Source: Adiantum capillus-veneris (Eukaryota > Streptophyta > Polypodiopsida > Polypodiales > Pteridaceae). Taken from it: a DNA stretch of 64,000 nucleotides. Under the pieces are notes generated by a model. It ran no database searches and had not been told where the DNA came from. It saw only the letters and a list, made by a program, of their open reading frames with translations. Location: the NCBI GenBank assembly GCA_014529385.2, contig CM043963.1, positions 92,705,912 through 92,769,911 on the forward strand, written 5' to 3'. Below, one piece after another: positions 33,379 through 44,737 of this stretch. Every line of letters begins with the position of its first letter. Positions within the stretch are counted from its first letter, which is position 1. The position numbers and the translations under genes were made by a program.

Positions 33379-35400
33379 TCAAAAACTCTCTTCGGGAGAA
33401 GCCTTCCATGTAGACATCGCATGCAGCATACGCCCTTTCCAGCCCATTAACAAATATTGGCTATCTTCAGCGACAGTGTATTCCTTGTGACAAGATTTAA
33501 GCATAACATGCACATTATTCTTGATTTCTTCATCAAGGGGCAACTGTTGAAACCCCACTTCCTCAGTTACAGCTTGCCAATGCTTGTATTTATCAATCCT
33601 TTCAATCACTTCTGTACCTTCACATGCTACTATATGCAATATGGCCTTACCCAATATCTCACTTTCAAATACCAGACGATCGGTTGTGTCCTTGTTGATA
33701 AACGTTTCAAGCATGTCGAAGACACTTTCGAAATGGAACAGAGCTTCCCTAAACCTCCGCGTGAAGAAGGGAGTGCTGTAGGATCCAGTCACTATCCCCT
33801 GAACATATACATCCGGATTGATGTCCCGCCCTTGCTTCAGAAGCTTGGACCTCAAAACAGAAGAATCCAAGGTTTCATCCATCACATATCGCAGTAGAGA
33901 TGTTGATAATATCACAAGCACCTCATCTGCACTTCTAAAAGGGCTCACAAAATCCTGCATACGCAAATCCTCCCGTATACCAGCCCATGCAGTATACTGG
34001 AAGGGCACTCCACACGCGGCAGCACAATCTGTTAGCTGCCGTCCCATTCTCTGGACTGCCTCTGAAACAACTTCAGTCTTCGCGGGCAACATAGAATAGT
34101 GAGGAAACCCAAGCCCTATCACATGCACCTCAGGTGGACCTCCAGGCCTGTCTGCAAGAGCCTTAAAAAGAGAAGGGTACTGAAATCCATCCACCTGAAG
34201 TTCCAAAATATGTAGTTTGGAAGCTCTCTTTGCAACATTGAGGATGCTTTCATTGATGAAGTAATGAGAAGCTTTGACAAAGGGACAAGATGACATGTAC
34301 AAGTAAGTAGCCCTCAGAATCTCAGCTGAAGTCGGGCGTCGGCGAAGTAGCCCAAGATACAATGGCCAACCTGTGCCAGAGAACCGAGCATCCATTGCCT
34401 CGGCAAAATAATAAGCAAGGCGTTCCGCACCATTCCCATAAGGCGAACAGTGTTTCTTTACCTTGTTCAAGATCTCCATCGCCCGTTTTATGTTATTTAC
34501 ACCCACTGCCTGTGCGCATTGAACCAGCAAATCATTAATATCCACCAGTTCTTGCTCTCCCTCTCTACCTGATCTAGCCTTTCCTCCACTTTTTTTTCGA
34601 GGCATTGATTTCTCCCTTCTTGGTTTCAACCCCTTTCCTGTCTTATCAGCAGCAGGTCTCTGTGACTTGTGGCCATGGGAGGAGCGGAGTCCAATGTCAT
34701 CTTGGCTGCCTCCTTTGACTATTTGAGTCATGCAAAGACCCTCTGCTGAACTAGCCTCAAGCGAGTATGGAGTTGAAAAATTCACCGTAGGCTTAGGGAC
34801 CGGTCCACGAAGGCCGGTCAAAAGCAATTCATTTCTTGATGCCTCAGGGACAGCACTGAAAGAGCATGGTGAATCTATGTCCAGGTAGCTCAAATGAAAG
34901 TTGCTAAGTGTTTCAGGGTATGAATCTTCAGAAGTAGAGGTGAGGTCACTATCCGGGGATGTCGGATTTCCACCATCAATTTTCAGGGGTAAAGTAGGCG
35001 AATCCTCTTTCAAGATGGCCGCAACCTCAGTTGCCTTTGCCTGATAAGCCATGTACTCTGCATGGCTGAGAAATGGGGTGTTATTAAATGATTCATCATC
35101 ATCTGCAAGAATACCAGATATATACGATAAAGCAGGATCAACCAGCGGTTCGTATCTGCAGGTGTTGATATTCAACGGAGGCTGAAAAAGGTATGTCGTG
35201 TTTATTGGCGGAGAATTTGCAAATTCGCCAGACTGTGACAATGCCCTGAATTGCGAACCCACATTGCGGTTGCGAGCCTCTATCTCTGTCTGTGCTTGCA
35301 GAAATATTTCTTGCAACACTGCAGAGAAGGAATTTTGAAACCCCCCATTATCTCCACCACCATGTGGATACTGTAAGCCTCCATTATCCATATCTCTCAT
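33379..35400 (-). CDS. GRAS-family transcription regulator, LISCL (SCL9/SCL14-like) type
   Basis: An uninterrupted 673-codon frame. GRAS proteins are plant nuclear regulators acting with DNA-binding partners. The N-terminal half (1-255) is disordered and acidic/Ser-rich, as in LISCL activators. A basic cluster at about 256-280 (KPRREKSMPRKKSGGKARSGRE) is a likely nuclear signal. The GRAS domain fills 286-673: LHR I (VDINDLLVQCAQAVG, ...RLAYYFAEAMDARFSGTG), a VHIID-position block reading LHILELQ (396-402), GGPPEVHVIGL, LHR II, PFYRE with RRFREALFHF (548-557), and SAW ending WKGRMLHAMSTW (654-665). The VHIID core lacks the usual Asp. The start at 35400 (MRDMDNGG) has a second ATG three codons on. 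LISCL genes are often intronless in the coding part, as here. The family is confident; the exact orthologue is not named. Confidence 0.92.
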   Translation of the reverse strand: MRDMDNGGLQYPHGGGDNGGFQNSFSAVLQEIFLQAQTEIEARNRNVGSQFRALSQSGEFANSPPINTTYLFQPPLNINTCRYEPLVDPALSYISGILADDDESFNNTPFLSHAEYMAYQAKATEVAAILKEDSPTLPLKIDGGNPTSPDSDLTSTSEDSYPETLSNFHLSYLDIDSPCSFSAVPEASRNELLLTGLRGPVPKPTVNFSTPYSLEASSAEGLCMTQIVKGGSQDDIGLRSSHGHKSQRPAADKTGKGLKPRREKSMPRKKSGGKARSGREGEQELVDINDLLVQCAQAVGVNNIKRAMEILNKVKKHCSPYGNGAERLAYYFAEAMDARFSGTGWPLYLGLLRRRPTSAEILRATYLYMSSCPFVKASHYFINESILNVAKRASKLHILELQVDGFQYPSLFKALADRPGGPPEVHVIGLGFPHYSMLPAKTEVVSEAVQRMGRQLTDCAAACGVPFQYTAWAGIREDLRMQDFVSPFRSADEVLVILSTSLLRYVMDETLDSSVLRSKLLKQGRDINPDVYVQGIVTGSYSTPFFTRRFREALFHFESVFDMLETFINKDTTDRLVFESEILGKAILHIVACEGTEVIERIDKYKHWQAVTEEVGFQQLPLDEEIKNNVHVMLKSCHKEYTVAEDSQYLLMGWKGRMLHAMSTWKASPEESF

Positions 35401-36418
35401 ACTCTAACAAACAAGACCTTTCACCGAAAACCTACATAAGTACTGCAGAAGCAACAAAAATGAGCAAATTTCAAACTTCAATTCAAGGCTTGCACTTTGT
35501 GGCATTTAAAAAACCAGAGAACCAATTTGCAATGCCAACATAGATCATTGCTGCATCAGCATCTATACTGTTGAAAATGTCCAAAATCGTACAATTAATC
35601 CTTCAAAAGATTTGTGCAGTAGAGCCTCTACAATTTGACCTAATCTCCACAGTAAAAGTTCCTTTCTACTTCTAAAGCCTCTATCAGCGCAAGTCTGAAC
35701 TCCTTTTTGGTAATAACTGCAGTAATCAGGCAATTAAATAAGCATTATGTGCTGCACCGTAAGAAGGCAAACAATTGCCAGGATGCGAGGTCCACTAGCA
35801 CCAAATCTTTCATGACACAAAAAGAACAGCGTGCCAGTTAATGCAGAAAGAGGACCATTGAAGGCACAGTAAATATTGAAGCTAAGAAAACAATCCTGCG
35901 ATATTTGTCCAGTGCTTTATGAAAGGAGAAAACATCATACTTTCCTTTTCAACCCTAGTCTTTGAACCAAGCAGACTACAAGCCAAGTTATTCACAGTAT
36001 CTATCTAAGTAGAGAGGATGTGACAAGCTTCTTAGCACATTGGGTTTGCAAGTCAAAAGAAGAACCTGTGTATGCAAGAAAGGATGTCTTTCCATAAATT
36101 TTATATGAACATTAACCAAAGTAACACAAAACTACTGTTCTTATCAACCATTTGTGAACAATTCATCCAAAATAGTGATGTATGCCAAACAAATCATGGG
36201 AGACAAACAAAACAGAAAAAAGAAACATTGTCCCTGTCCCTCGATTTAACCTGAACAGATTGAAGAAGCAGAAAACCAACCTCCTGCTACAATGACGCAG
36301 GGATCTGGAGAAGTTAGCTCCTTCCAACTTCAACTGCACTTGGGGGGGGCCTTGACGAGCAGGCAGGGAAGCTCTGGTAAAATGAAAGCGCTGCCTCGAA
36401 GACTTGTGAGGGAGAAAC

Positions 36419-36474
<56 letters not shown>

Positions 36475-36712
36475 AAATATAGGAGCTGGAAAACAGAAAG
36501 AGAATTGATCAAAAGGCTTGCGATCGTAAAGCACAACAGCAAAAGGAACGGAAAGAAAAAAAAAAAAAAACCTAAAACAGACGGAGAGTGTGTGTGTGAG
36601 GGAGAGAAACTCTAGAAGCTATGGTGACGAGAAAAACCAACGGACAACAAAATACGAGCAAGGACAGTCATGGCAAAGATGAAAGGCGTGTTATCAGACA
36701 ACCCACGAGCAC

Positions 36713-36758
<46 letters not shown>

Positions 36759-36780
36759 CAAGGTTCAGCTGCTGCAGATG
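35401..36780 (-). promoter_or_regulatory. Probable 5' UTR and promoter region of the GRAS gene, GA/CT-rich
   Basis: Upstream of the GRAS start on the minus strand. Two long tracts, at 36422-36473 and 36715-36754, read (CT)n in the gene's direction, a pattern common in plant core promoters and leaders, and one that GAGA-binding BBR/BPC proteins recognise. A possible leader intron could run from a CAG|GTTAAATC donor near 36250 to a TTTGTTAG acceptor at about 35404, just before the ATG. It fits splice rules, and leader introns are known in this subfamily, but there is no direct evidence. The 36780-37300 stretch beyond it has no gene. Confidence 0.4.
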
Positions 36781-37309
36781 AGTCCCGCAAATGATTATTA
36801 ATCTGCTGCTTTAGTACAAGCAGCAACACGACACTCTACTGTTCAGCTTAAAGATCTCCCACCCTCATTTTAGTGCCTAAAATGCCCATGAGGGGCTATG
36901 AGTCCCCATGACTCTCTCTCTCTCCCCCCAAAATTGACAATTGAATCCACTTTCTCCCTTTACAATATAATTTATTTAGTAATTTCATTGACTCTGTTAT
37001 ACTCCTTTTCTGATTTTGAGATATGCACTGCCATCGCTAGCTTAGGGGGATTGTTTCTATGGGTCTCATCGCATCCTACAAGATCTCTCGTGAGGCATCG
37101 CCAACGACAAAGCAGAACGTAATCTTAAGAACAAAAGTAACCTTGGGAACAAATGGATTCTTGACATCGTGTCATCGCTCCCGCCCTCAGTTTCAAATGC
37201 ATACACCTTAGCCACAAACTCGTGCATTTCCAGCGTTAACTTGGCAAAAGTTGTTGCACACACATATGGAGAAGAAGCAAGAGAAACTCAAGGGCACACA
37301 AGAAGTATC

Positions 37310-38440
37310 ATTGAATGTGTTGATACAAAGATAAAGCTTGCCCTGAAACAATAGGAATATCTACAAGCAAGGGAACAACATCTTTTAGTGAAAGAAATAG
37401 GTCCTCCGATGTCCTAAGTGTTGTCACACATAAAACTACCATATCATTGTAACAAATCATCCCTGGCAGTGATATGTTAAACATGAGCTTGCACTCCTTT
37501 ATACGAAAGTGACAAGCCCTAATGTGCTCAATCCACATAGGGAGTAAGCCCAAAGCACAACGAAAAGCTTCGAACTTGTCATGAGGCAAAGCCTTTGTGA
37601 AAAGATGTGCAGATTCCTCTGTAGGCACATAAACCAAACTGATATTTCTAGTAGAGTGTCTCTCCTTGACATTGTAATTGCCAATGCTCTCGAACCATTA
37701 TTGAAGATAACATTGGTATGGTGCATTCTGCAACCCAAAACAACCTAAGGCATCTACATTAAACGTAGTTGTGATTGTATGTTTAGCTTAAAAACTAGTA
37801 GTGGCCACACTCTTGCTCAATCAACCATGATATCCATGAGTTGTCAAACATGAAACAAAGGCCATTGTGAACACACAAGCAGTATCGCAACGACCTCACT
37901 CTGAGTCCGAAAAATCATGTAAACTTGGTAGCAATGATCCCCCATGGGGTAAAACAACCCAAGATGTATAGTTCCACTCAAGTATTGAAAGATGCATTTT
38001 CATGGCATGCCAATGCTTAGATTGTAGGCTATGTATAAGTTTATTCGTGTGACACTACAAACTAAATATATGGCCTTGTAATGCATACATAAATAAGGCA
38101 ACCAACAACCTAGTGATAGATAGGGCCACTAAAATAATCTCCAATATCATGAAGACTATGCTTCAAATCTATCTCCATAAATATAGTAATAGGCTTGCAG
38201 ACTTCAAGCAAAAATCTATGCAACAATGTCTTAATATACTATGTTTGACACAAAGCAACACCTCCATTACAGTGCTTGAACTAAATATCCGAGTAATGAT
38301 GCAAAGACCCAAGTCTCACATCTCAAAAGAAGCTTCCTCATGAAAATTATATTTCAAAAACGTAGTCTTCATGTCCAATTGAAGTGCATTCCACCATTAG
38401 GTCTCCCCAATCTCAAAAAAATAAAAAGGCTTTCAAAACA
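37310..38440 (-). mobile_element. Ty1/copia remnant (RT and RNase H pieces)
   Basis: Minus-strand fossil. The most distal recognisable piece resembles the copia RT block Q-(L/M)-D-(M/V)-K-T-x-F-L followed by EE (about 38320-38400). RNase H pieces lie lower. The last piece reads VYVPTEESAHLFTKALPHDKFEAFRCALGLLP (37530-37640), the characteristic C-terminal end of copia RNase H. No LTR was recognised. It is broken in many places and looks old. It differs from the copia element at the right end of the window. Confidence 0.7.
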
Positions 38441-38557
38441 TCTTAAGTGCAGGTGAGTTTAGGTGGAAAGTCGAAAGACCTTTTGTGTCCATATAAAGAG
38501 GTGGTAGACTTCACATTGGTATACTTATGTTTCTCTTCTCTTTTATTTTTCCTTTAG

Positions 38558-39139
38558 TGTCATAAAACCTAATATCTAACCAACCCAAATGATTTTCTCA
38601 TGTTAAACTGATCATTTAATGTGGGAGAATAAACGAGAAAAAGGGTTAAGATATGGACATTTGCTTATAGATCTATCTCAACACAGGGCCAATGGTAAAG
38701 GGGCCCAAATGAGATACGGCCTATCAAAGAGCAAGGCTAACCAATGGTGCATAAGACCGTAGGGTTAGCTTCATTGAAGACCTCCAATAATTAGTGTAAA
38801 AGACCTTTGACCTTACGTAAGCTAGGATTGAGCTTGAGGTGGGAACCGGGCCCAAGCTTGAGGTGCTTGTCATGCTTGATGACTAAGGTGCTTGAGGTGC
38901 CTAATGACTGAGATGCTTGAGGTGCTTGAGGTGCTTGATGATTGAGATGCTTGAGGTGCTTGTCATGCTTGTGATGCTAGGGTTGTACTTGAGGTGAGAA
39001 CCCAGCCTAAGCTTGAGGGGCTTAAGGGCCAAGCTTGTGGTGAGAACTAGGCCCAAGGCTGAGTGGCTTGAGGTGTGCAAAAGTCAATGCCAATTCCTAC
39101 AAGGAGGGGGCGAGCCCTACATGAGGGGGGATATGAGAG

Positions 39140-39170
<31 letters not shown>

Positions 39171-40173
39171 GGCATGCCTAGTACAAAGAAAGCAAAAGGG
39201 ACACTTGTCAAGTTCCTCCTTATGTTGCCCTCATGGTGTTCCTGAAGCCTATTGGTTGGTCACCCAAGGGATTTAATGAAAATTTAGAAGATTTAATTAA
39301 TTGTTTTAGCATTTATCAAGTCCTCTCTCTCAAAGGGGAAAGGGGGACACTTGTCCCAAGACTACCCTTGTTGCCAGGTATGACTCCTGCTTATGATTGG
39401 CTAGGCCTGGAGGGCTCCAATGAGCTTCAAGCATGAGCTACCAGGGGGGGGGTCGACCAAAGCTAGTAGGGGGCTTGATTAGGGGATAAAACTCTCCCAC
39501 ATACACTCTCATTGTGTGAAGTGCAAAGTGAAAGAGCTCCCTCTCCTTCTCCAAGCAAGTAGAGAGGTTGAGAGCCTACGCCAACACTCTTGGCTATGGA
39601 GTGCAAATCCAACCAAGAGCCATGCTTCAATGCTTAAGCTTGCTATCCTCTCCATCTTCATTACTATGCTAGCAAGAAGAGTGATGATAAGTGAGGAATT
39701 AATTCTTTCTCCTATGAAATGTTTCTTCTTCCTCTTCCCTACCTTCTTTCTGTGCTAGCTCTCTCCACCTTCGAAGGTGTTTGAGGTATTGGGATTGAGG
39801 CTTGGGATAGTTAATGCTTTCTTCAAAGTTTATGTTATGCTCGTGATGCATGAAGCTTTCCATCTTCATTGCATCACCTAGGTCACAAGGAACCCAAAGA
39901 TTGTATTGTAACAAGTCTCTCTTGCTGGGAGAAATCATAATACAAATGCCTATTGGAGGGGGGACCAGCTCCACATTAATCTGGTTATCAACTGTTGTCA
40001 TGTTCTCTAAATTCTCTCTCTTGCAAAAGTATTGTTCATGCCAAGTTAACTAAATGCTATGTTTATGTTGCTAACTTCAATTATGTTCACCCGCTATGCT
40101 CACAAAGTAATTTCTCAAAAGTACTCTCTCTAATTTTTTGCTACTCTCGAGTTAATAGGCCAATTCAATTACA
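38558..40173 (+). repeat. Solo LTR of the gypsy family, intact ends
   Basis: A 1,616-bp LTR in plus orientation starts TGTCATAAAACC and ends AATTCAATTACA. It is flanked by perfect 5-bp duplications TTTAG (38553-38557 and 40174-40178). There is no internal gypsy sequence on either side. It matches the minus-oriented LTRs at 44738-46355 and 50333-51914 over its length, including the GCTTGAGGTGCTTGATGA minisatellite (about 38850-38990) and a (CA)n at about 39139-39171. Solo LTRs arise by recombination between the two LTRs of one element. Confidence 0.9.
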
Positions 40174-40197
40174 TTTAGCGCTTTCTTCTCTTCAAAG

Positions 40198-40201
<4 letters not shown>

Positions 40202-40275
<74 letters not shown>

Positions 40276-40542
40276 GTTGTATACATCCTTCTCTCGTCCA
40301 GCTGATTCTGTTGCAAATCTACGTGCTTCGTCATTGCTCCTTGTTGTGTGGTACAGACTAGCGCATCGTTTTTGTTTTCGTTGAGGGAACCTTTGAATTA
40401 GGAATACCTTTAAATTTTTTTGAAGCCAGTAGGAATACCTTTTATTCCATTTTATTATAGATGTACAAACTATTGTGAATCCTAGTCTTACGACAAGTGG
40501 GAGCAAAAGTCTATATTTCTACACAATCCCAAAAATCAGTGC

Positions 40543-40606
<64 letters not shown>
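40202..40606. repeat. Two long (CT)n tracts
   Basis: (CT)n at 40202-40273 (about 72 bases) and at 40546-40606 (about 61 bases), the latter followed by short GT repeats to about 40628. The sequence between them is unassigned. Confidence 0.95.
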
Positions 40607-40609
<3 letters not shown>

Positions 40610-40627
40610 TGTGTGTGTGTCTGTGTG

Positions 40628-40936
40628 TCAGCGAGTGAATGAAGCTTTTTTGCAAAGCGAATGTATTTGAGGTTCAGTGGGTTTCACTTCATAGATTACA
40701 CCACCCATATTGCCCCCAACTACAAAACCATGTTCTTCGACAAAAAAAGAGGAAACCATCTCACCTTTATATGCTTGAGCATATCGCCACTCAGCTTGTC
40801 TCCCACTCCCTTCGATGTTAGACGAAGCGTTGGGGCAATGCAAAAGAGTCCCATTGACTATGCACATTATGCTCATTGAGAGTTTGAATGTTTGAATACC
40901 ACACACTACTAGAGTGCTCATCTTTTGCTCACACAT
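40628..40936 (-). other. Unrecognised 102-codon frame, possible gene fragment
   Basis: The minus strand reads through GRQAEWRYAQAYKGEMVSS, FFVEEHGFVVGGNMGGVIYE and VKPTEPQIHSL without low-complexity sequence, then stops beside the (CT)n tract. The composition looks more protein-like than the surrounding frames. I recognise no family and see no splice partners. It could be a captured host-gene piece or chance. Confidence 0.25.
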
Positions 40937-41227
40937 TTGAACTTGCTTCCCTCACATTTTTAGCCATGATTTAGACCTACACACTTTCCTCTCCTAGCCC
41001 AGTGTGGACTCTCCGTTGTGATTCTCTATCCTTGAGCATCAAGAATCACATATCAACCCCAACCATAGTACATCACGTGCATCTTTGGTTAGGGAGTAAA
41101 CATACCATCACTTCTTAGAGCATTGTATTTTATTCACATTACTTAGTAACCTATGGACACTATGCCAAGCAATCTTGAGAATGAGAATGACTTATAATGG
41201 TCTTTGCAAGAATATTAATTTCTCTTT
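40937..41227. other. Short unassigned interval
   Basis: AT-rich DNA between the unrecognised frame and the gypsy array. Nothing is recognised. Confidence 0.4.
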
Positions 41228-41886
41228 AAACAAGGCCTATGAACTTTGAGAATAGCGAAATTAAGAACATTAGAGTGAGCATTTTTGTGAGACTACTTTG
41301 AGAACATAGAGGGTGAACTTAATTAGCAGTAGCAACATAACCATAATACTTAATTAACTTGGCATGAACAATACTTTTGCAAGAGAGAGAGTTTAGAGAA
41401 CTAGGCAACAATTGAGGACCGAATTTATGTGGAGCCGGTCCCCCTTCCAATAGGCTTTTGCATTATAGATTCTCCCATCGAGAGAGACTTGGTACAATAC
41501 AATATTTGTGTTCCGTGTGACCTAGGTGATGCAATGAAGATGGAAAGCTTCATGCATCACGAGCATAACATAGACTTTGTAAAAAACATTAACCATCCCC
41601 AGCCTCAGACCCTAGGCCTCAAACACCTTCAAAGGTGGAGAGAGCTAGCGGGGAAAGAGGATAGGGAAGAGGAAGAAGAAACATTCATAGGATAAATAAA
41701 TAGTTCCTCACTTATCATCACTCTTCTTTCTTAGCATACGTAATAGCATAGTAATGAAGATGGAGAAGATGGCAAGCTTAAGCATTGGAGCATGGCTCTT
41801 GGTTGGATTTTGCATTCCATAGCCAAGAGTGTTGGTGGGCTCTCAACTTCTCTACAAGCTTGGAGAAGGAGATGGAGCTCTTGCAC

Positions 41887-41928
<42 letters not shown>

Positions 41929-42119
41929 AGAGTATACCCCCCCCCCAAGCTAACCCCCTCCTTGCTTTGGTCGACCCCCTCTTCTAGCACTAGCTAGCAC
42001 TTGATTGGACCTCCTCAATCACATGCTTAGTGCATTTCAAGCAACAAGGGTAGCCTTGGGACAAGTGTCCCCCTTTCACCTTTGAGAGAGAGGACTTGAT
42101 AAATGCATAAATAATTGAT

Positions 42120-44301
42120 TAATTTGCACTAAAAGGATTGGAGAACAAAAGGGAGATGAACTAGGCCTCACCATCACTTTGTCTACCGATTCCTGCACTT
42201 GCCTCATGATCTCCTCTCGTTGAGCTTGAGAGATTCGATAAGGAGGCTTGTTAGGCGGTGAGCTTCTTGGAAGAAGCTCAATGAGATGGTCATCATCCCC
42301 TCATTTTGGAGGTACGTCCATAGGGATACCATCGATGGACACATCTTGGAATCCTTTTAGAAAATTAGACAAGTCTAACTCTTCTTGATTCCTACCATTT
42401 GATGAAACATTAGGATCTTTTAGAGACTCTTTGACAAAAATCATGTACGCAGAAACTAAGATCTTAATTTATTTATCAAAAGCAGGAGGATTTACAAGTG
42501 GAATAGTGCGACCATGCTCACTAGCATCTATATACATGTTCTTTCCCCTGTAGGTGAAGTAGGTTCTCCTTTCTGGGAACTTCTTATTGGCAGCCATGCA
42601 ATCAAACCATGGTGCCCTTAGGATAGCATCCTCATGTTGGAGAGAAGAGATGAAAAAGTCTTCTTTGTTGACATAGCTTTGGACATGAAGCCTCAACTTC
42701 CCAATCGAGGGAGTAACGAAGGCTTGCTGTCCCTTGAAAGCTGTGTCAGCCGTTACCATATCTCCGATCTCGAAAGCTTGAATGCCCAACTTGGTGGCCA
42801 AATCCGTTGATATGAAGTTGTGAGTAGGGCCAGGGTCAAACAAGATGAAGGCTTCATGCTCTCTTACCTTTCCCCAAGCATAGGAAAGTGATGATCCTTT
42901 GGAATGAACATCCTCTTTTGGAGCTTCGATGGTGGAAGCCCTAGGAGTCTCATTGTGAGAATTCTTCTTTGGGCAAGAACGATAGCCATGTCCTTGCTCC
43001 CCACAATTGAAACACTTATGGTCCTTGCAAAAAGCTTCAAGATCTTTAGGAGAGAGTTTTTTTTTGCTCTTGTAAACTCCCTTCTTCTTGGACCGATTGT
43101 TGTTGTTGTTGTTGTTGGAAGTGCCTTGGGACGAATTTTGAGCATTGCTTTTTCCCTTTGCATCATTTTTGTCTTTATTTTCCATGGGCTTGACATTCTA
43201 TCTAGCCCATTGATGGAAATTGATGCGTGAAGCAACCATGGTGTGATGGATTACTCCGGTGAAGGAACCAAGCCATTGAGAGTTGATGTATTCGGCCATC
43301 TCTTCAGGTAATCCCACACAAAATTGTTACTTTTGCTCGGCAAAGTCTATATTTTGAAACACAGTAGCCTTGAGATGTAAATCCCAAAACTTGTCTATAT
43401 ACTTGTGGATAGACTCATGAGAGAGAAGCTTCAAGTTGCGCCATTCGGTAAGCACTTTGTCCTTTGCATCGCTTGCAAGGAATTGCTTCATGATGGAGAC
43501 TCGTAGAGTTTTCCATGTCTTTGGGGTTTCGCCGTTTCCATGAAGACTAGCCCACCATTAACGAGCTGATTTTTGGAAGTGCATAGCTACATGGCGTAGC
43601 TTGGAGGACTCCGTGAAGCCCTCGTCTCCAAAGGCCGCATCAAATTGCTGGATGAAGGACAACACTTTGTCGGTAGCACCAAAGGTGCCATCATAGGTGA
43701 GAAAAGAGATACTCTTTCCTCCCTCCTTGAACTTCTTTAGCTTTTGTGACCTTCGCCATGCAGGGTATGATTTGCGATGTCCTCCCCTCTTGTATTCTCT
43801 AGGAGAATAGGCATAGCTTTCATGGAAAGAGGAGGAAGGTGAAGAAGAAGGTTACCTCATTCTTGCCATTTTCTTCCTTTGTTTCCTCTATTCCCTTTTG
43901 GAACCACGAGGAGAAGGAGTGTGTGTAGACCGCCATCTTTGTTGAGTCACATCTTCGGAGGAACTTAAAGTTTCATTGCTTTCTTGCTCTTTGGATTTGT
44001 CCTCTCATATGGGAGAGAGTCTCCTTTTGGGGGTCTCTTCAAGAGGCCTCATAAGCTCTCTCTCATCTTGGGGAGGAAGTGAAATTCCGTAAGCGCAAAG
44101 TTGTTGAGTAACTTCGGCTTGCAAAGCAAGGTTGCCCATAGCTTGTTGCAACCTAGTAACGAGATAATTGACAAACATGGAGGCATCATCATTGGCACCT
44201 TCATGTGCAAAATCAAAGCTATCAATGTTCATTCTACTCTCTTGGTTTTTGTCAGCCATTTTTACAAAATTTGTGTACGTACTTAGTGTATGCTTTGGCA
44301 A
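42120..44301 (-). mobile_element. Internal region I of the gypsy array: gag, zinc knuckle, protease
   Basis: On the minus strand, gag begins near 44250 (MADKNQESRMNIDSFDFAHEG) and continues through a matrix/capsid-like part to about 43240. A CCHC knuckle (CFNCGEQGHGYRSC) lies at about 42973-43014. The protease region follows near 42760-42850 with FDPGPTHNFIS, where the family has D-S-G-(A/T)-(S/T)-H-(N/S)-F-I. The edge of RT (MRQVQ-type) is seen near 42150-42230. It is broken at several places. Confidence 0.75.
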
Positions 44302-44724
44302 TTCAAAACCTTAGTTGCCACTCCTCTTAGCCTTTGAAAATCGGCTCTCAAGTATGCTTTGGCAATTCAAAACCTTAGTTGCCACTCCTCTTAGCCTTTG
44401 AAAATCGGCTCTCAAGTATCTACACCCACGACTCAAAGTGGTTAATTATAGAGAGTAGTGGAGTAGGTCTAGCATAGCAGAGTTGCTGAGGGCTAGCTCC
44501 TTTCGGACTTCTTATGGATCAATAATGGTAAAGTCATAGGCAAGTCTAAAAAGACTCCTTTATTAAGTCCAAAGCTCCCGAGGTGTGCACCATATCCCAC
44601 ATAGTGGACTCAACAAAATTGATAATAGATCCCAGTTCCACTTACCCTAATATAATTAACAACATCAACCGTTTATAGGCTACTTAAGGACCTCTCTTCT
44701 TAAGCAAGAAAAGAGAAACCAAAT

Positions 44725-44736
44725 GCTTTGATACCA
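44725..44736 (-). other. Primer-binding site of the gypsy array, left
   Basis: On the minus strand it reads TGGTATCAAAGC, one base after the LTR end. It nearly matches the plant initiator-Met PBS TGGTATCAGAGC. It identifies 44738-46355 as a 5' LTR for internal region I. Confidence 0.75.
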
Positions 44737-44737
44737 A

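Noticed and set aside
36292-36615. Arg-Glu repeat protein upstream of the GRAS gene
   Set aside because: The RERERE core is a translation of a GA microsatellite in the probable leader of the GRAS gene.
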